Part shown: positions 8,068-19,588 of the stretch, one piece after another
How the letters are laid out: every line of letters begins with the position of its first letter
Numbering within the stretch: position 1 is the first letter of the stretch
Assembly: GCF_900110735.1 (NCBI RefSeq)
Contig: NZ_FOET01000023.1
Location: 1-51,331 of the forward strand
DNA length: 51,331 bases
Source: Streptomyces radiopugnans
Lineage (GTDB): Bacteria; Actinomycetota; Actinomycetes; Streptomycetales; Streptomycetaceae
Direction: 5' to 3'
Made by a program: the position numbers and the translations under genes
Notes under the pieces: generated by a model
Told to the model about the DNA's origin: nothing
Seen by the model: only the letters and a program-made list of their open reading frames with translations
Databases searched by the model: none

Positions 8068-9090
8068 TCAGGCGGGCTGGGGGGCGTGCAGGGTGGAGGG
8101 ACCGGATTCGTTCAGGGGGCGGGGCGGGGAGAGCAGGTCCCGGACCCAGGCGAGTTGTTCGCGCCGGTGGTGACCGCCGCCGCCCTCGTGGCCGTTGAAC
8201 TCGTAGACGCGCAGGTCCTTGGGGCCGCCGTAGCGGTGGTAGGCGGCGAAGCAGGTGGAGGGCGGACAGATCTCGTCCATCATGGCGATGGAGAAGAGCG
8301 ACGGGGCGGTGGCGCGGGCGGCCAGCAGGGCCGCGTCGACGTAGGCCAGGGTGGCGAAGACAGCCTCGGCACGGTCGCGGTGCAGACGCAGATACTCCGC
8401 GATCTCGGTGTAGGGCGGCGCGCCGGCGATCGTCGCTCCGCGCCGGATGTCGCACAGGAAAGGGACGTCGGGCATCACGCCAGCCAGGCCCGGCACGAGC
8501 CCGGCCACCGCGAGCGAGATGCCGCCGCCCTGGCTGACGCCGGTCACGACGGTCCGGTTCGGGTCGACGGCCGGATGCGCGCGGGCGGCCTCGACGAAGC
8601 GCACGGCGTCGGTGAACACGCGCCGGTAGTAGTGGTCGTGGGGGTCGTCCACGCCGCGGGTCAGGAAACCGGGGACGTCGCCGTTCAGGGAGGCCGTGTC
8701 GGGGGTGTCGCCGCCGGCCGTGGACCAGCCCTGACCCCGTGTGTCCATGACGAAGTGCGCGTAACCCGCGTTCGCCCACAGCACCTGCTCGTGCGGCAGG
8801 CCGCGTCCGCGTCCGTAGCCGAGGAATTCCACCACGCAACCCAGTGGGCCGTCGGCCCCGGCGGGCAGGTGCAGCCAGCCCCGGACGGGCTCGCCGGCGA
8901 ATCCCGGCACGGTCACGTCGTAGGTCGTCACCTGAGTCAGGCCGGTGTCCACGGGAGTGAGGCGGGGGGCGCCGCCGGCTGCTCGGGCCGCCCGCAGGGT
9001 CTGGTGCCAGAACGCGTCGAGGTCGGCGGGCTCATCGAGGTCGGGCTGGAGTGCGAGGCACTGGGCGAGGGTGAGGTCCGTCAGTGGCAT
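8068..9090 (-). CDS. Acetyl-xylan-esterase-like (AXE1/CE7) alpha/beta hydrolase
   Basis: The 340-residue protein has the AXE1 layout: MPLTDLTLAQC start, FWHQTL, DTRGQGWS (oxyanion region), nucleophile GVSQGGG, and an EFNGHEGGGG histidine motif near the end. CE7 enzymes remove acetyl groups from sugars. Heading an operon with sialidase and nan genes, it may de-O-acetylate sialic acids or their glycans; that is inference. ATG 9090 fits the family N-terminus although its ribosome-binding site is poor; an in-frame TTG at 9168 would overlap the operator region and is less likely. No signal peptide is seen, so it probably acts in the cytosol. Its stop lies 25 bases before the sialidase start. Confidence 0.85.
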   Translation of the reverse strand: MPLTDLTLAQCLALQPDLDEPADLDAFWHQTLRAARAAGGAPRLTPVDTGLTQVTTYDVTVPGFAGEPVRGWLHLPAGADGPLGCVVEFLGYGRGRGLPHEQVLWANAGYAHFVMDTRGQGWSTAGGDTPDTASLNGDVPGFLTRGVDDPHDHYYRRVFTDAVRFVEAARAHPAVDPNRTVVTGVSQGGGISLAVAGLVPGLAGVMPDVPFLCDIRRGATIAGAPPYTEIAEYLRLHRDRAEAVFATLAYVDAALLAARATAPSLFSIAMMDEICPPSTCFAAYHRYGGPKDLRVYEFNGHEGGGGHHRREQLAWVRDLLSPPRPLNESGPSTLHAPQPA

Positions 9091-9168
9091 GAGGAGGGCC
9101 CCGGTGGGTGAGGCGTGCGCGCGGCGCAGCGCGGAAAGTGTGGGAGGGGGAACGTCAATCCTTGACAA

Positions 9169-9185
9169 CAGACGTCTGATGTCTG
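9169..9185 (+). promoter_or_regulatory. Putative GntR operator, esterase-sialidase-nan promoter copy
   Basis: CAGACGTCTGATGTCTG contains the perfect palindrome CAGACGTCTG. The identical 17-mer occurs in opposite orientation at 10123-10139. It lies about 80 bases upstream of the esterase start, where an operator for the divergent nan operon would be expected. Confidence 0.75.
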
Positions 9186-9268
9186 TCGTCCTGGGACCTT
9201 AGGGATCTGGGAGAGGGCCGTCAAGTACTCGGCCCGCCCGCCCGGTGGGGGCCGGATGTTCCGTACGG

Positions 9269-9309
9269 CACGGAGGAGGCGGCCCCGGCGTGGGGCCGCC
9301 TCCTCCGTG
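9269..9309 (-). terminator. 18-bp hairpin terminator after the GntR regulator gene
   Basis: Arms 9269-9286 and 9292-9309 pair perfectly around a 5-base loop. It begins 11 bases after the regulator's stop codon and would separate it from the esterase promoter. Confidence 0.8.
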
Positions 9310-9320
9310 GGGCGAGCGGG

Positions 9321-10091
9321 TCAGCGGCGCGCGCGGGCCTCCGCGATCCGCTTTCGCACGGGCGCGTAGTGCTCGGTCAGCGCGGCCGCGAACTCGGCAG
9401 GGTCCCGGTCCCGCACGGCGTCCACGATGCGCTGGTGGTTGGCGATGGTGGCCGCCTCGTGCTCGTGCGTGAAGACGTCGAGGTGCGGCGCGACGATGAC
9501 GTAGACGTCCCAGAACGCCGCGGAGAGCTGCCCGATGAGGTCGTTGCCGAGGGGGGCGACGAGCAGGGTGTGGAAGGCCCGGTCGGCCTCGATGAAGCCG
9601 TTCCCCTCTCCGGCGCCGGCCTTGCGCATCTCGTCGACGAGCGCCGCCAGGCGGTCGACCTGGTCGTCGCTCAGGGACTGCACGAGCCGCTCCGCCATGC
9701 CGCGCTCGAACAGCTCGCGCACCTCGATGAGGTCGGACATCACCTGGAAGTCGTCGTCGGGGCTGAGCAGACCGCGGAAGGCCAGGCTCTCCACCAGGGC
9801 GGACAGGCTCAGCCGGCCGACGTAGGTGCCGTGGCCGTGCCGCACCTCGACGATGTCGAGCGCGGTGAGGATCCTGATCGCCTCCCGCACGCTGGAGCGG
9901 CTGGCGCCGAGCGCCTCGCACAGGGCGGGCTCGGTCGGCAGCGGATCCCCCGGGCGCAGCTGGTTGCGCAGGATGTAGGACTTGATACCGTCCACGACCT
10001 CCTGTCGCAGTGGTTGTCGTGCCACCTTTGGTTCCGGCGCCGCACGTCGGATCTCACCTTGTCCCACCGCCACCTCTTGACCCCTCTCCAT
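9321..10091 (-). CDS. FadR-subfamily GntR regulator of the sialic-acid locus (NanR-like)
   Basis: The N-terminal winged helix includes LRPGDPLPTEPALCEALGA, then SRSSVREAIRIL and VRHGHGTYVG. The C-terminal all-helical FCD domain has EADRAFHTLL and VFTHEHEAATIANHQRIVDAV, whose Asp/His residues usually bind metal and ligand. The start is uncertain: ATG 10091 gives 256 residues, with in-frame TTG 10118 and internal GTGs as alternatives. The gene lies between the catabolic operon and the divergent transporter, and the same 17-base sequence sits in front of both units. A sialic-acid-responsive repressor is therefore the likely role. It may also autoregulate, since 10123-10139 is directly upstream of its own start. 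Confidence 0.9.
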   Translation of the reverse strand: MERGQEVAVGQGEIRRAAPEPKVARQPLRQEVVDGIKSYILRNQLRPGDPLPTEPALCEALGASRSSVREAIRILTALDIVEVRHGHGTYVGRLSLSALVESLAFRGLLSPDDDFQVMSDLIEVRELFERGMAERLVQSLSDDQVDRLAALVDEMRKAGAGEGNGFIEADRAFHTLLVAPLGNDLIGQLSAAFWDVYVIVAPHLDVFTHEHEAATIANHQRIVDAVRDRDPAEFAAALTEHYAPVRKRIAEARARR

Positions 10092-10122
10092 CGCCGGGCT
10101 ACGTTCCCACGCTATCAAGCAT

Positions 10123-10139
10123 CAGACATCAGACGTCTG
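10123..10139 (-). promoter_or_regulatory. Putative GntR operator, transporter/regulator intergenic copy
   Basis: The minus strand reads CAGACGTCTGATGTCTG, identical to 9169-9185. It lies between the divergent regulator gene and the ABC transporter operon (start 10214), so one bound dimer could control both. Confidence 0.75.
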
Positions 10140-10213
10140 ACACATTTCGGTGAGGTGGGCTCGCGCCCACCTCACCCCTGCAACGCCCACCACGTCTCCG
10201 CCTGGAGGAACCC

Positions 10214-11809
10214 TTGTCCGCGCGCAGTGCAGCAGGCGTCGACCGCCGCACCTTCATGAGATACACCAGCGCCATCGGTGTGGCGACCGCGATCACCGCG
10301 GGCCTGTCCGCCTGCGGCGGCCCCGGCAGCACCGGAAGCGAGTCCGGCGGTTCCGGCAGCGGCACCTCGACCATCGAAGCCGGGCTCTCCTACCCCCTCT
10401 CCACGGGCTTCGATCCGATGATCACCTCCGGCGCCACACCGTACGCCGCCAACATGCACATCTTCGAGGGATTGGTAGACCTCGACCCGGCCACGCTCGT
10501 CGCGCGGCCGACACTGGCCACCGAGATGCCCAAGAAGATCAACGCCACCACCTACCGGGCCACCCTGCGAGAGGGGGCCACCTTCCACGACGGTTCGCCG
10601 GTCACCGCGGACGACGTGGTGTTCAGCTTCGAGCGCGTCCTCGACCCGGAGAACGCCTCGCTGATGGCACAGTTCGTGCCCTTCATCGACCAGGTGAAGG
10701 CGGTCGGCACTTCGACGGTCGAGTTCAAACTGAAGCACCCCTTCGCGCTCTTCCCCTCGCGCATATCCGTGGTGCGCATCGTGCCGAGGAAGATCGTCGG
10801 CGCCGACCCCAAGGCTTTCGACGCCAAGCCCGTCGGCTCGGGCCCGTACCGCTTCGTGTCGGCGGTCCGCGAGGACAAGATCGTCATGGAGGCGTACGAC
10901 AAGTACAACGGGCCGCACCCGGCCAAGGCCAAGAAGATGGTCTGGTACCTGATGTCCGACCCGTCCGCCCGGGTCAGCGCACTCAAGTCCGGCCGGGTCC
11001 AAGCCATCGAGGACGTGCCCTACATCGACGTCAAGGGCTTCACTGACAAGGACAAGGTGGAGTCCGTCCAGTCCTTCGGGCTGCTCTTCTTGATGTTCAA
11101 CTGCAAGGACAAGCGCTTCGCCGACAAGCGGGTACGCCAGGCCCTGCACTACGCGCTCGACACCGAAAAGATCATCTCCACCGCGCTGCTGGGCAACGCC
11201 GAACCCGCCACCGGATACGTGCCGGCCACGCACCCCGACTACCGCGAGGCCGCCACCGTCTACGGCCACGACCCGGCCAAGGCCAAAAAGCTGCTGAAGG
11301 AGGCGGGCGTGGACAAGCTCTCCTTCACGCTGCTGCTCACCGACACCGGCTGGGTCAAGGACATCGCACCGCTGATCAAGGAGAGCTGGGCGGCGGCCGG
11401 CATCGACGCCAGGCTGGACATCGCCCAGTCCCCCGCCCAGTACGCCAAGATCGACAAAGGCGACTTCGACGCGCTGGCCGCGCCGGGGGACCCGTCGGTC
11501 TTCGGCAACGACGCCGACCTGCTGCTGCGCTGGTTCTACTACGGCTTCTGGCCGGAGAAGCGCTACGGCTGGGCCGGCTCCGACGCCTACAAGAAGACCA
11601 GGTCGCTGCTCGACAAGGCCGCCTCGGAGGCCGACGCGGACAGGCGCAAGGAGTTGTGGGGCCAGGTCACCGACCTGGTCGCCGAGGAGGCGGCCCTGTA
11701 CCCGGTGCTGCACCGCAAGCTGCCCACCGCCTGGCGGGACGGGACACTGCCGGGCTTCAAGCCGCTGCCCACCACCGGTCTGTCCTTCATCGACGTCGGC
11801 CGCGCCTGA
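10214..11809 (+). CDS. Opp/Dpp-type (SBP family 5) solute-binding lipoprotein, probably for sialic acid
   Basis: The 531-residue product has a twin-arginine-like leader (DRRTFMRYTS) ending in the lipobox LSAC (Cys34), so it should be a lipoprotein on the outer face of the membrane. The rest is an SBP_bac_5 protein (EMPKKINATTYRATLREGA, VTADDVVFSFERVL, IDVKGFTDKD). TTG 10214 is used because a strong GGAGGA lies 4 bases upstream. Family members mostly bind peptides, but SatA-type members bind sialic acid; the flanking sialidase, nan genes and shared operator favour sialic acid or a sialoside. Confidence 0.88.
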   Translation: MSARSAAGVDRRTFMRYTSAIGVATAITAGLSACGGPGSTGSESGGSGSGTSTIEAGLSYPLSTGFDPMITSGATPYAANMHIFEGLVDLDPATLVARPTLATEMPKKINATTYRATLREGATFHDGSPVTADDVVFSFERVLDPENASLMAQFVPFIDQVKAVGTSTVEFKLKHPFALFPSRISVVRIVPRKIVGADPKAFDAKPVGSGPYRFVSAVREDKIVMEAYDKYNGPHPAKAKKMVWYLMSDPSARVSALKSGRVQAIEDVPYIDVKGFTDKDKVESVQSFGLLFLMFNCKDKRFADKRVRQALHYALDTEKIISTALLGNAEPATGYVPATHPDYREAATVYGHDPAKAKKLLKEAGVDKLSFTLLLTDTGWVKDIAPLIKESWAAAGIDARLDIAQSPAQYAKIDKGDFDALAAPGDPSVFGNDADLLLRWFYYGFWPEKRYGWAGSDAYKKTRSLLDKAASEADADRRKELWGQVTDLVAEEAALYPVLHRKLPTAWRDGTLPGFKPLPTTGLSFIDVGRA

Positions 11810-11828
11810 GCCCGTACACCCGCCCTCG

Positions 11829-11865
11829 GGTCGCCGCCGCTGCCCGGCGGGCAGCGGCGGCGACC
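11829..11865 (+). promoter_or_regulatory. 17-bp intra-operon hairpin between binding protein and permease genes
   Basis: Arms 11829-11845 and 11849-11865 pair perfectly around GGC. It sits in the only real gap of the transporter operon (80 bases). Such hairpins commonly end part of the transcription or protect the 3' end of the binding-protein message, giving more binding protein than permease. Confidence 0.65.
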
Positions 11866-11889
11866 GGCCCCAATCCTAGGAACCTCACG

Positions 11890-12839
11890 ATGGTTGCATT
11901 CCTCCGGCTCGCGCTGCGCCGCGTCGCGATGATGCCGGTGATGGTGCTCGGCATCGCGCTGCTGGTTTTCGTGGTGCTGCAGTTCTCACCGGCAGACCCC
12001 GCGTACAACGCGCTCGGCGACAGCGCGAGCCCCGAGGCGCGTGCCGCGTTCGCCGAGGCCCACGGTCTCAACGACCCGCTGCCGGTGCGCTACTTCGCCT
12101 TCCTGGCCGACCTGGTGCAGGGAAACCTCGGTGTCACCGTGCCGCCCAGCCAGCCCGTCGCCGATCGGATCGCCACCGCGTTCCCGCTGACCCTGCAGCT
12201 GACGCTGCTCGGTCTCTCGCTGGCCATCGTGCTGGCCCTGGTCTTCGGCGTCACTAGCGCCATGTACCGGGACCGCTGGCCCGACCAGGTGTTCCGGGTA
12301 CTGTCGATGGCCGGCATCGCCCTGCCCTCGTTCTGGCTCGGTGTCCTGCTCATCCAGCAGTTCGCGCTGAACATCCCGCTCTTCCCGACCGGCGGCTACG
12401 TCAACCCGGCCGACTCCTTCGGCGGCTGGCTCGAGAGCATGGCGCTCCCCTCGCTGGCCCTCGCCCTGCCGGTCGCCTCGTCGCTGGCCCGCCTGGTGCG
12501 CACCTCGATGGTCGCCGAGCTCGACCGCGACTACGTGCGCACCGCCCGGGGCAGCGGCCTGCCGCCGTCCCTGATCATCCGCTCGGTGCTGCGCAACGCC
12601 CTGGTCACCCCGCTGACCGTGCTCGGCGTCAAGGTCGGCTACATGCTCAGCGGCGCCGTCGTCATCGAGGCGATCTTCGACCTGCCCGGCATGGGCAAGC
12701 TGATCCTCGAGGGCGTCACCGGAGGCGACGTCGCACTCGTCCAGGGCACCGTGCTCACCATCGCGGTCGCCTTCCTCGTGGTCAACGTCGTTGTCGACCT
12801 GCTCTACCTGCTCGTCAACCCGCGCATCAGGACGGTGTG

Positions 12840-12840
<1 letters not shown>
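11890..12840 (+). CDS. ABC transporter permease, DppB/OppB type
   Basis: The 316-residue inner-membrane protein begins MVAFLRLALRRVAMMPVM, with about six membrane helices. The EAA coupling loop is DYVRTARGSGLPPSLIIRS (about 215-233), and GAVVIEAIFDLPGMGKL follows as in DppB. A TAGGAAC site precedes the ATG. Its stop overlaps the next gene's ATG (TGATG). It pairs with the DppC-like domain of the next protein to form the channel. Confidence 0.92.
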
Positions 12841-15847
<3,007 letters not shown>

Positions 15848-15919
15848 CCGGGACCCGGCCGGGGGCGCCGCGGGACCCGGCCGAGGCCGTCAGGACAGGT
15901 GGCTGTGTATGGTCCGCAC

Positions 15920-17644
15920 ATGACATCGGCGGCGGAGAACGGCGGTCCTGGGGCGCCGACGGGCCCCGGGGGAGCACCTGCCGAGCCCTCCGACGCGGAA
16001 CTCACCGCGGCGGTACGGCGGCAGACAGGCGGCGAGAGCGCCCTGGCCGAGCTGTACCGCCGCCACCACTCCGCCGCGCTGGCCTACGCCCGCACCTTCG
16101 TCCGCGACGCGCACACCGCGGAGGACCTGGCATCCGAGGCGTTCACCCGGACCATCCAGGCCGTCCAGTCCGGCCGCGGCCCGAAGGAGGCATGGCGCCC
16201 GTACCTCCTCGGCGTCGTACGCCACACCGCCGGGGAGTGGGCTTCCTCGGCCCGCCGCACGGAGCTCTCCGCCGACTTCGACCGCTGGTTCCACGAACTC
16301 CACGGAGCACAGGGCGCGGACACCCAGAGCGCCGAGGAGCGGATGATCCGGCTGGAGGACGGCAGCATGGTGCTGCGCGGCTTCCGCTCCCTGCCGGAGC
16401 GCTGGCAGGCGGTGCTGTGGCACAGCGTCGTCGAGGGCGAGCCTGCAGCGAGGACCGGCATGCTCCTCGGCGTGAGCCCCAGCGGTGTGGCCTCCCTCAC
16501 CGCCCGCGCCCGCGAGGGACTGCGGGAGGCGTTCCTCAGCGCGCACGCCGAGTCGGCGGGACGCAGCCGGGAGTGCCGCCGCTACGGCACGCTCCTGGGA
16601 TCCGCCGTACGTCGGCCCGGCCGCCGTATGCCCCGGCACCTGCGGCGGCACCTCGACGACTGCGCCGGCTGCCGGCGCGCTCTGACCGAGCTCACCGACC
16701 TCAACCAGCGGCTGGGAGCGGTGCTACCCGTCGCGCTGCTGCTGTGGGGAGCGCCCGCTTACCTCACCGCCCGGCTCGCCGCAGGCGTCGCGGCCAGCGG
16801 TACGGGGGCGGTTTCCCCTTCCGGGTCTTCCGGCTCCTCCGCGTCCAGTGCCACACACGAGCCCGTCACCGCACCACCGCCGGCCACGGCCGCGTCCCCT
16901 TGGGGCGCCACGGCCGCAGCGGTGGCCGCGGCGGCTGCCGTCGCAGGCGGCCTCCTGCTCCTACCCGGCGGGGAGGAATCCGTGAGGACGGCGCCCGCCC
17001 CGGCCGCCTCCACCTCCTCCGTCGCGCCCGTCCCCACCGTGCCGAAGCCCCCCTCCCCGGCTCCCGAGCCGCCGAGCGCCTCCGCCACCCCCTCGCCGTC
17101 CGGCGGCAGCGCCTCCCCGGCGCCGGGCACGCGGGCGGTGCGCGGCGCCGCGGTGCCGGACCCGGCGGCCGAGGACCGCACCCGGCTGCGGCCGGCGTCC
17201 ACGGGACGGTGCATGGAGATACCCGCCGGCAGCGCGGCCGCCGGCGCCCAGGCCAGGGAGGCGGCCTGCGACGGCGGCGCGCACCAGCAGTGGAACCTGC
17301 TCCGTCCCGGCGGTGACGGCCGGGTGCAGCTGCGCAACACCGGCACCGGGATGTGCCTGGCCAACCAGGGCACGCAGATCGATGACGCGCCGGTGACACA
17401 GGCCGTCTGCGACCCTTCCGACACCCGCCAGCTGTGGGGTCTCCACGCTCCGGAAGGGGCGGGCGAGGCGCGGTTCATCCAGGACGGCGGCACGATGTAC
17501 CTGGGTCTGGACGACTGGGCGAACGCCGCGGACGGAAAGCCGCACACTGACAAGATCGCCACCAACCACCACTACTACGGCTCGCCGTCCTTCGGCTTCC
17601 TCTACGACGGTGCCCTTTTCGACGGGGAGTTCACGGACAGCTGA
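15920..17644 (+). CDS. ECF-type sigma factor fused to zinc finger, membrane segments and ricin-type lectin domain
   Basis: Counted from ATG 15920 (574 residues; an in-frame GTG lies 7 codons upstream). Region 2 is about 35-110 (ELYRRHHSAALAYARTFV, EDLASEAFTRT) and region 4 about 150-205 (SLPERWQAVLWHSVV, GVSPSGVASLTARAR). A ZAS-like zinc motif HLDDCAGC follows (His244, Cys248, Cys251), normally found in anti-sigma factors. Two hydrophobic segments (about 265-290 and 330-350) flank a Ser-rich stretch, and a Pro-rich linker leads to a RICIN beta-trefoil (about 420-540, STGRCMEIPAGS, HQQWNL, GTGMCLANQ). It appears to be a membrane-tethered sigma factor with an outward sugar-binding sensor, similar in design to extended actinobacterial ECF groups. 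How sigma would be freed is unknown. Confidence 0.85.
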   Translation: MTSAAENGGPGAPTGPGGAPAEPSDAELTAAVRRQTGGESALAELYRRHHSAALAYARTFVRDAHTAEDLASEAFTRTIQAVQSGRGPKEAWRPYLLGVVRHTAGEWASSARRTELSADFDRWFHELHGAQGADTQSAEERMIRLEDGSMVLRGFRSLPERWQAVLWHSVVEGEPAARTGMLLGVSPSGVASLTARAREGLREAFLSAHAESAGRSRECRRYGTLLGSAVRRPGRRMPRHLRRHLDDCAGCRRALTELTDLNQRLGAVLPVALLLWGAPAYLTARLAAGVAASGTGAVSPSGSSGSSASSATHEPVTAPPPATAASPWGATAAAVAAAAAVAGGLLLLPGGEESVRTAPAPAASTSSVAPVPTVPKPPSPAPEPPSASATPSPSGGSASPAPGTRAVRGAAVPDPAAEDRTRLRPASTGRCMEIPAGSAAAGAQAREAACDGGAHQQWNLLRPGGDGRVQLRNTGTGMCLANQGTQIDDAPVTQAVCDPSDTRQLWGLHAPEGAGEARFIQDGGTMYLGLDDWANAADGKPHTDKIATNHHYYGSPSFGFLYDGALFDGEFTDS

Positions 17645-17677
17645 CCAAGCGACCGCGTCTCCCGCCTGTCCGAACGG

Positions 17678-17692
17678 CACTTTGGCAAAGTG
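17678..17692. promoter_or_regulatory. Small inverted repeat upstream of the metalloprotease gene
   Basis: CACTTTGGCAAAGTG is a 6-bp-arm palindrome in the 125-base gap before the protease gene, about 78 bases upstream of its start. It may be an operator; nothing identifies the regulator. Confidence 0.3.
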
Positions 17693-17769
17693 TCGGCAAA
17701 GTCGCGGGACGGATCCGGGACCGCGAACTCCTCAGAAGTGAGAAGTTCCCCGGACCCGAAAGGCTCCCC

Positions 17770-19116
17770 ATGCACACGCGCATCCGCGCCGCCGCCGTCG
17801 CCACTGGCATCGCCCTGGCCGCCTCCGCCACCGGTACCGCCCACGCCGAGGACCCGGTTACCGGCGAACGCAGGACCCTCGTGGTCGTCGTCGGCTTCCA
17901 GGATGCGAAGTTCCCGGACACCGACCTCGTCAAGGAGTACGCGGCGAGCAGCTACTTCGGCGGGCGGAAGTCCCTCGCCGGCTACTTCGACAAGGTCTCG
18001 CAGGGCGCCTTCACCTATGTGCCGGCCGTACCCGAGAAGGTCGTCGGCCCGTACGAACTCGACCTCGCACAGAAGCCCTGCAACGCGGGCCAGGTCAACT
18101 CGGCGACCCAGAAGGCCCTGGAAGCTGACGGGTACGTCAGGGGCGAGGACTACGACAGCCTCTCCGTCATCCAGCCGGGCAAGGGCAGCGACTGTAACTG
18201 GTCCGGGCTCGGCTCGATGCCCGGCCCCTACACCTGGGTCAGCCTGGTCGGTCAGGAGATCGGGGAGGACCTGCTCGTCCACGAGTTCGGCCACAACCAG
18301 GGCTTCGCCCACCACCTCCGCGAGAAGTGCGCCGGCGGCGACCTGGGCGACTGCACCACCGGCGGTACCAGCGGCAAGACCCCGATGGGCGGGGGCGGCG
18401 CCGGCGTCGGTTTCACCGCGCCCGAGCTCATCAGCAGGGGGTGGCTGCCCGGTGGCCAGGCGGTCACGGTGGAGAAGTCCGCCACCTACGAGCTGGCTCC
18501 GCTCTACGGGACGAAGGACGGGGTGCGCGCGCTCGACATACCGATGGGCGAGGACCGCCTGGTCATCGAGTACCGCCACGAGGACGCGACCTACTCCAAC
18601 CGGTACGGCACGCTCGACGCCAAGGTCGAAGGCGTCCACGCCTACCGGGTGCCCGAGGGCTCCTACACCGGCTCCCGCCTCATCGACACCACCGAGGAGG
18701 ACGGCGGCGGCGACACCGACGCCATCACGCGGCTGACCGACACCACCCACCGGATCGAAGTGGAGGTCAGAGCATCGGGCGGTGGGTCCGCCACGGTGGC
18801 CGTGAGCCTGAACGGCGCCCCGGCCCCGTCCGGCGCGGTCACCGCCCCCGGGAAGGACGCCGAAGCCCCGGCCCCGCAGGAGCGGTCCGGTGAGGGCGAG
18901 CCGGTCTCGGAAGACGGCACCGACGCCGATGCCCCTGCTGACTCCGGTGACGGTAACGACGACGGGAACGGGGTCGCTGAGGCCGCCGCGCAGGACGGGG
19001 AGAATCTGGCCGACACCGGCGGCGACTCCGCGACGCTGTTCTTCGCCGCGGGTGGCGCCGCACTCGTCGCGCTCGGAGCCGCGGGCATCCTCCGCGTCCG
19101 CCGCAACCGCGCCTGA
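17770..19116 (+). CDS. Cell-wall-anchored metzincin metalloprotease (M6/M11-like) with LAXTG sorting signal
   Basis: The 448-residue secreted protein has a signal peptide to about residue 26 (AHA-ED). Its zinc-binding motif HEFGHNQGFAHH (171-182) fits HExxHxxGxxH, with PMGGGG downstream where a metzincin Met-turn would be. After the catalytic domain comes an acidic, Ala/Pro-rich stalk (about 350-412). A sorting signal follows: LADTG (413-417), a hydrophobic helix and RVRRNRA, as expected for a class E sortase. It would be covalently displayed on the hyphal wall. It may act with the lectin-sigma protein upstream, but that is only proximity. Confidence 0.88.
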   Translation: MHTRIRAAAVATGIALAASATGTAHAEDPVTGERRTLVVVVGFQDAKFPDTDLVKEYAASSYFGGRKSLAGYFDKVSQGAFTYVPAVPEKVVGPYELDLAQKPCNAGQVNSATQKALEADGYVRGEDYDSLSVIQPGKGSDCNWSGLGSMPGPYTWVSLVGQEIGEDLLVHEFGHNQGFAHHLREKCAGGDLGDCTTGGTSGKTPMGGGGAGVGFTAPELISRGWLPGGQAVTVEKSATYELAPLYGTKDGVRALDIPMGEDRLVIEYRHEDATYSNRYGTLDAKVEGVHAYRVPEGSYTGSRLIDTTEEDGGGDTDAITRLTDTTHRIEVEVRASGGGSATVAVSLNGAPAPSGAVTAPGKDAEAPAPQERSGEGEPVSEDGTDADAPADSGDGNDDGNGVAEAAAQDGENLADTGGDSATLFFAAGGAALVALGAAGILRVRRNRA

Positions 19117-19588
19117 CGCTCCCGCGGGCCGCCGTCGCGAGACCCGGGAAGCCCGGCGCGACCGCTCGACGGCCGCGCCGGTGACCGGCCGCCCGGCGGC
19201 GCGCGCCCGAACAGGTCTTCTCCGTCGGTGCTCTGCCGCGGGCGAGGGAACGCCCGAGTCCTGTGACGGGCGTGTGTCCTTGCCCGTGGCAGAGCGCCGA
19301 CGGCAGCAGGGCACAGGGCGGGTCTGGTTCGCGGTGTGCCTCTGCGGCGCTGGCCGAAGCCCGCCGCGACCTCGCCCTGGTGCTGCGCGGTCGGTGCCGC
19401 GTTCCGGGCCGGGCGAGGCGATTGTGGAGTCGCGCTGGCTGGAGCGGGGTGCTGTTGCCTGACGCTCACGGGGGCTGGTCCGGCTGGCTTGGGGGCGAGT
19501 CAGTGCGGGTGTCGTTGCGGGGGCCTGGTGCACGGGCTGTCTTGGGGGTGGTCTTTCGGGCGGAGCGTCCGGCTTGGATCATGAGGGG
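19117..19588. other. 470-base gap without a recognisable gene
   Basis: All frames give Arg/Ala/Gly-rich shadow-type readings. A short divergence into lower GC begins near 19440. No strong hairpin or repeat was noticed. Confidence 0.4.
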
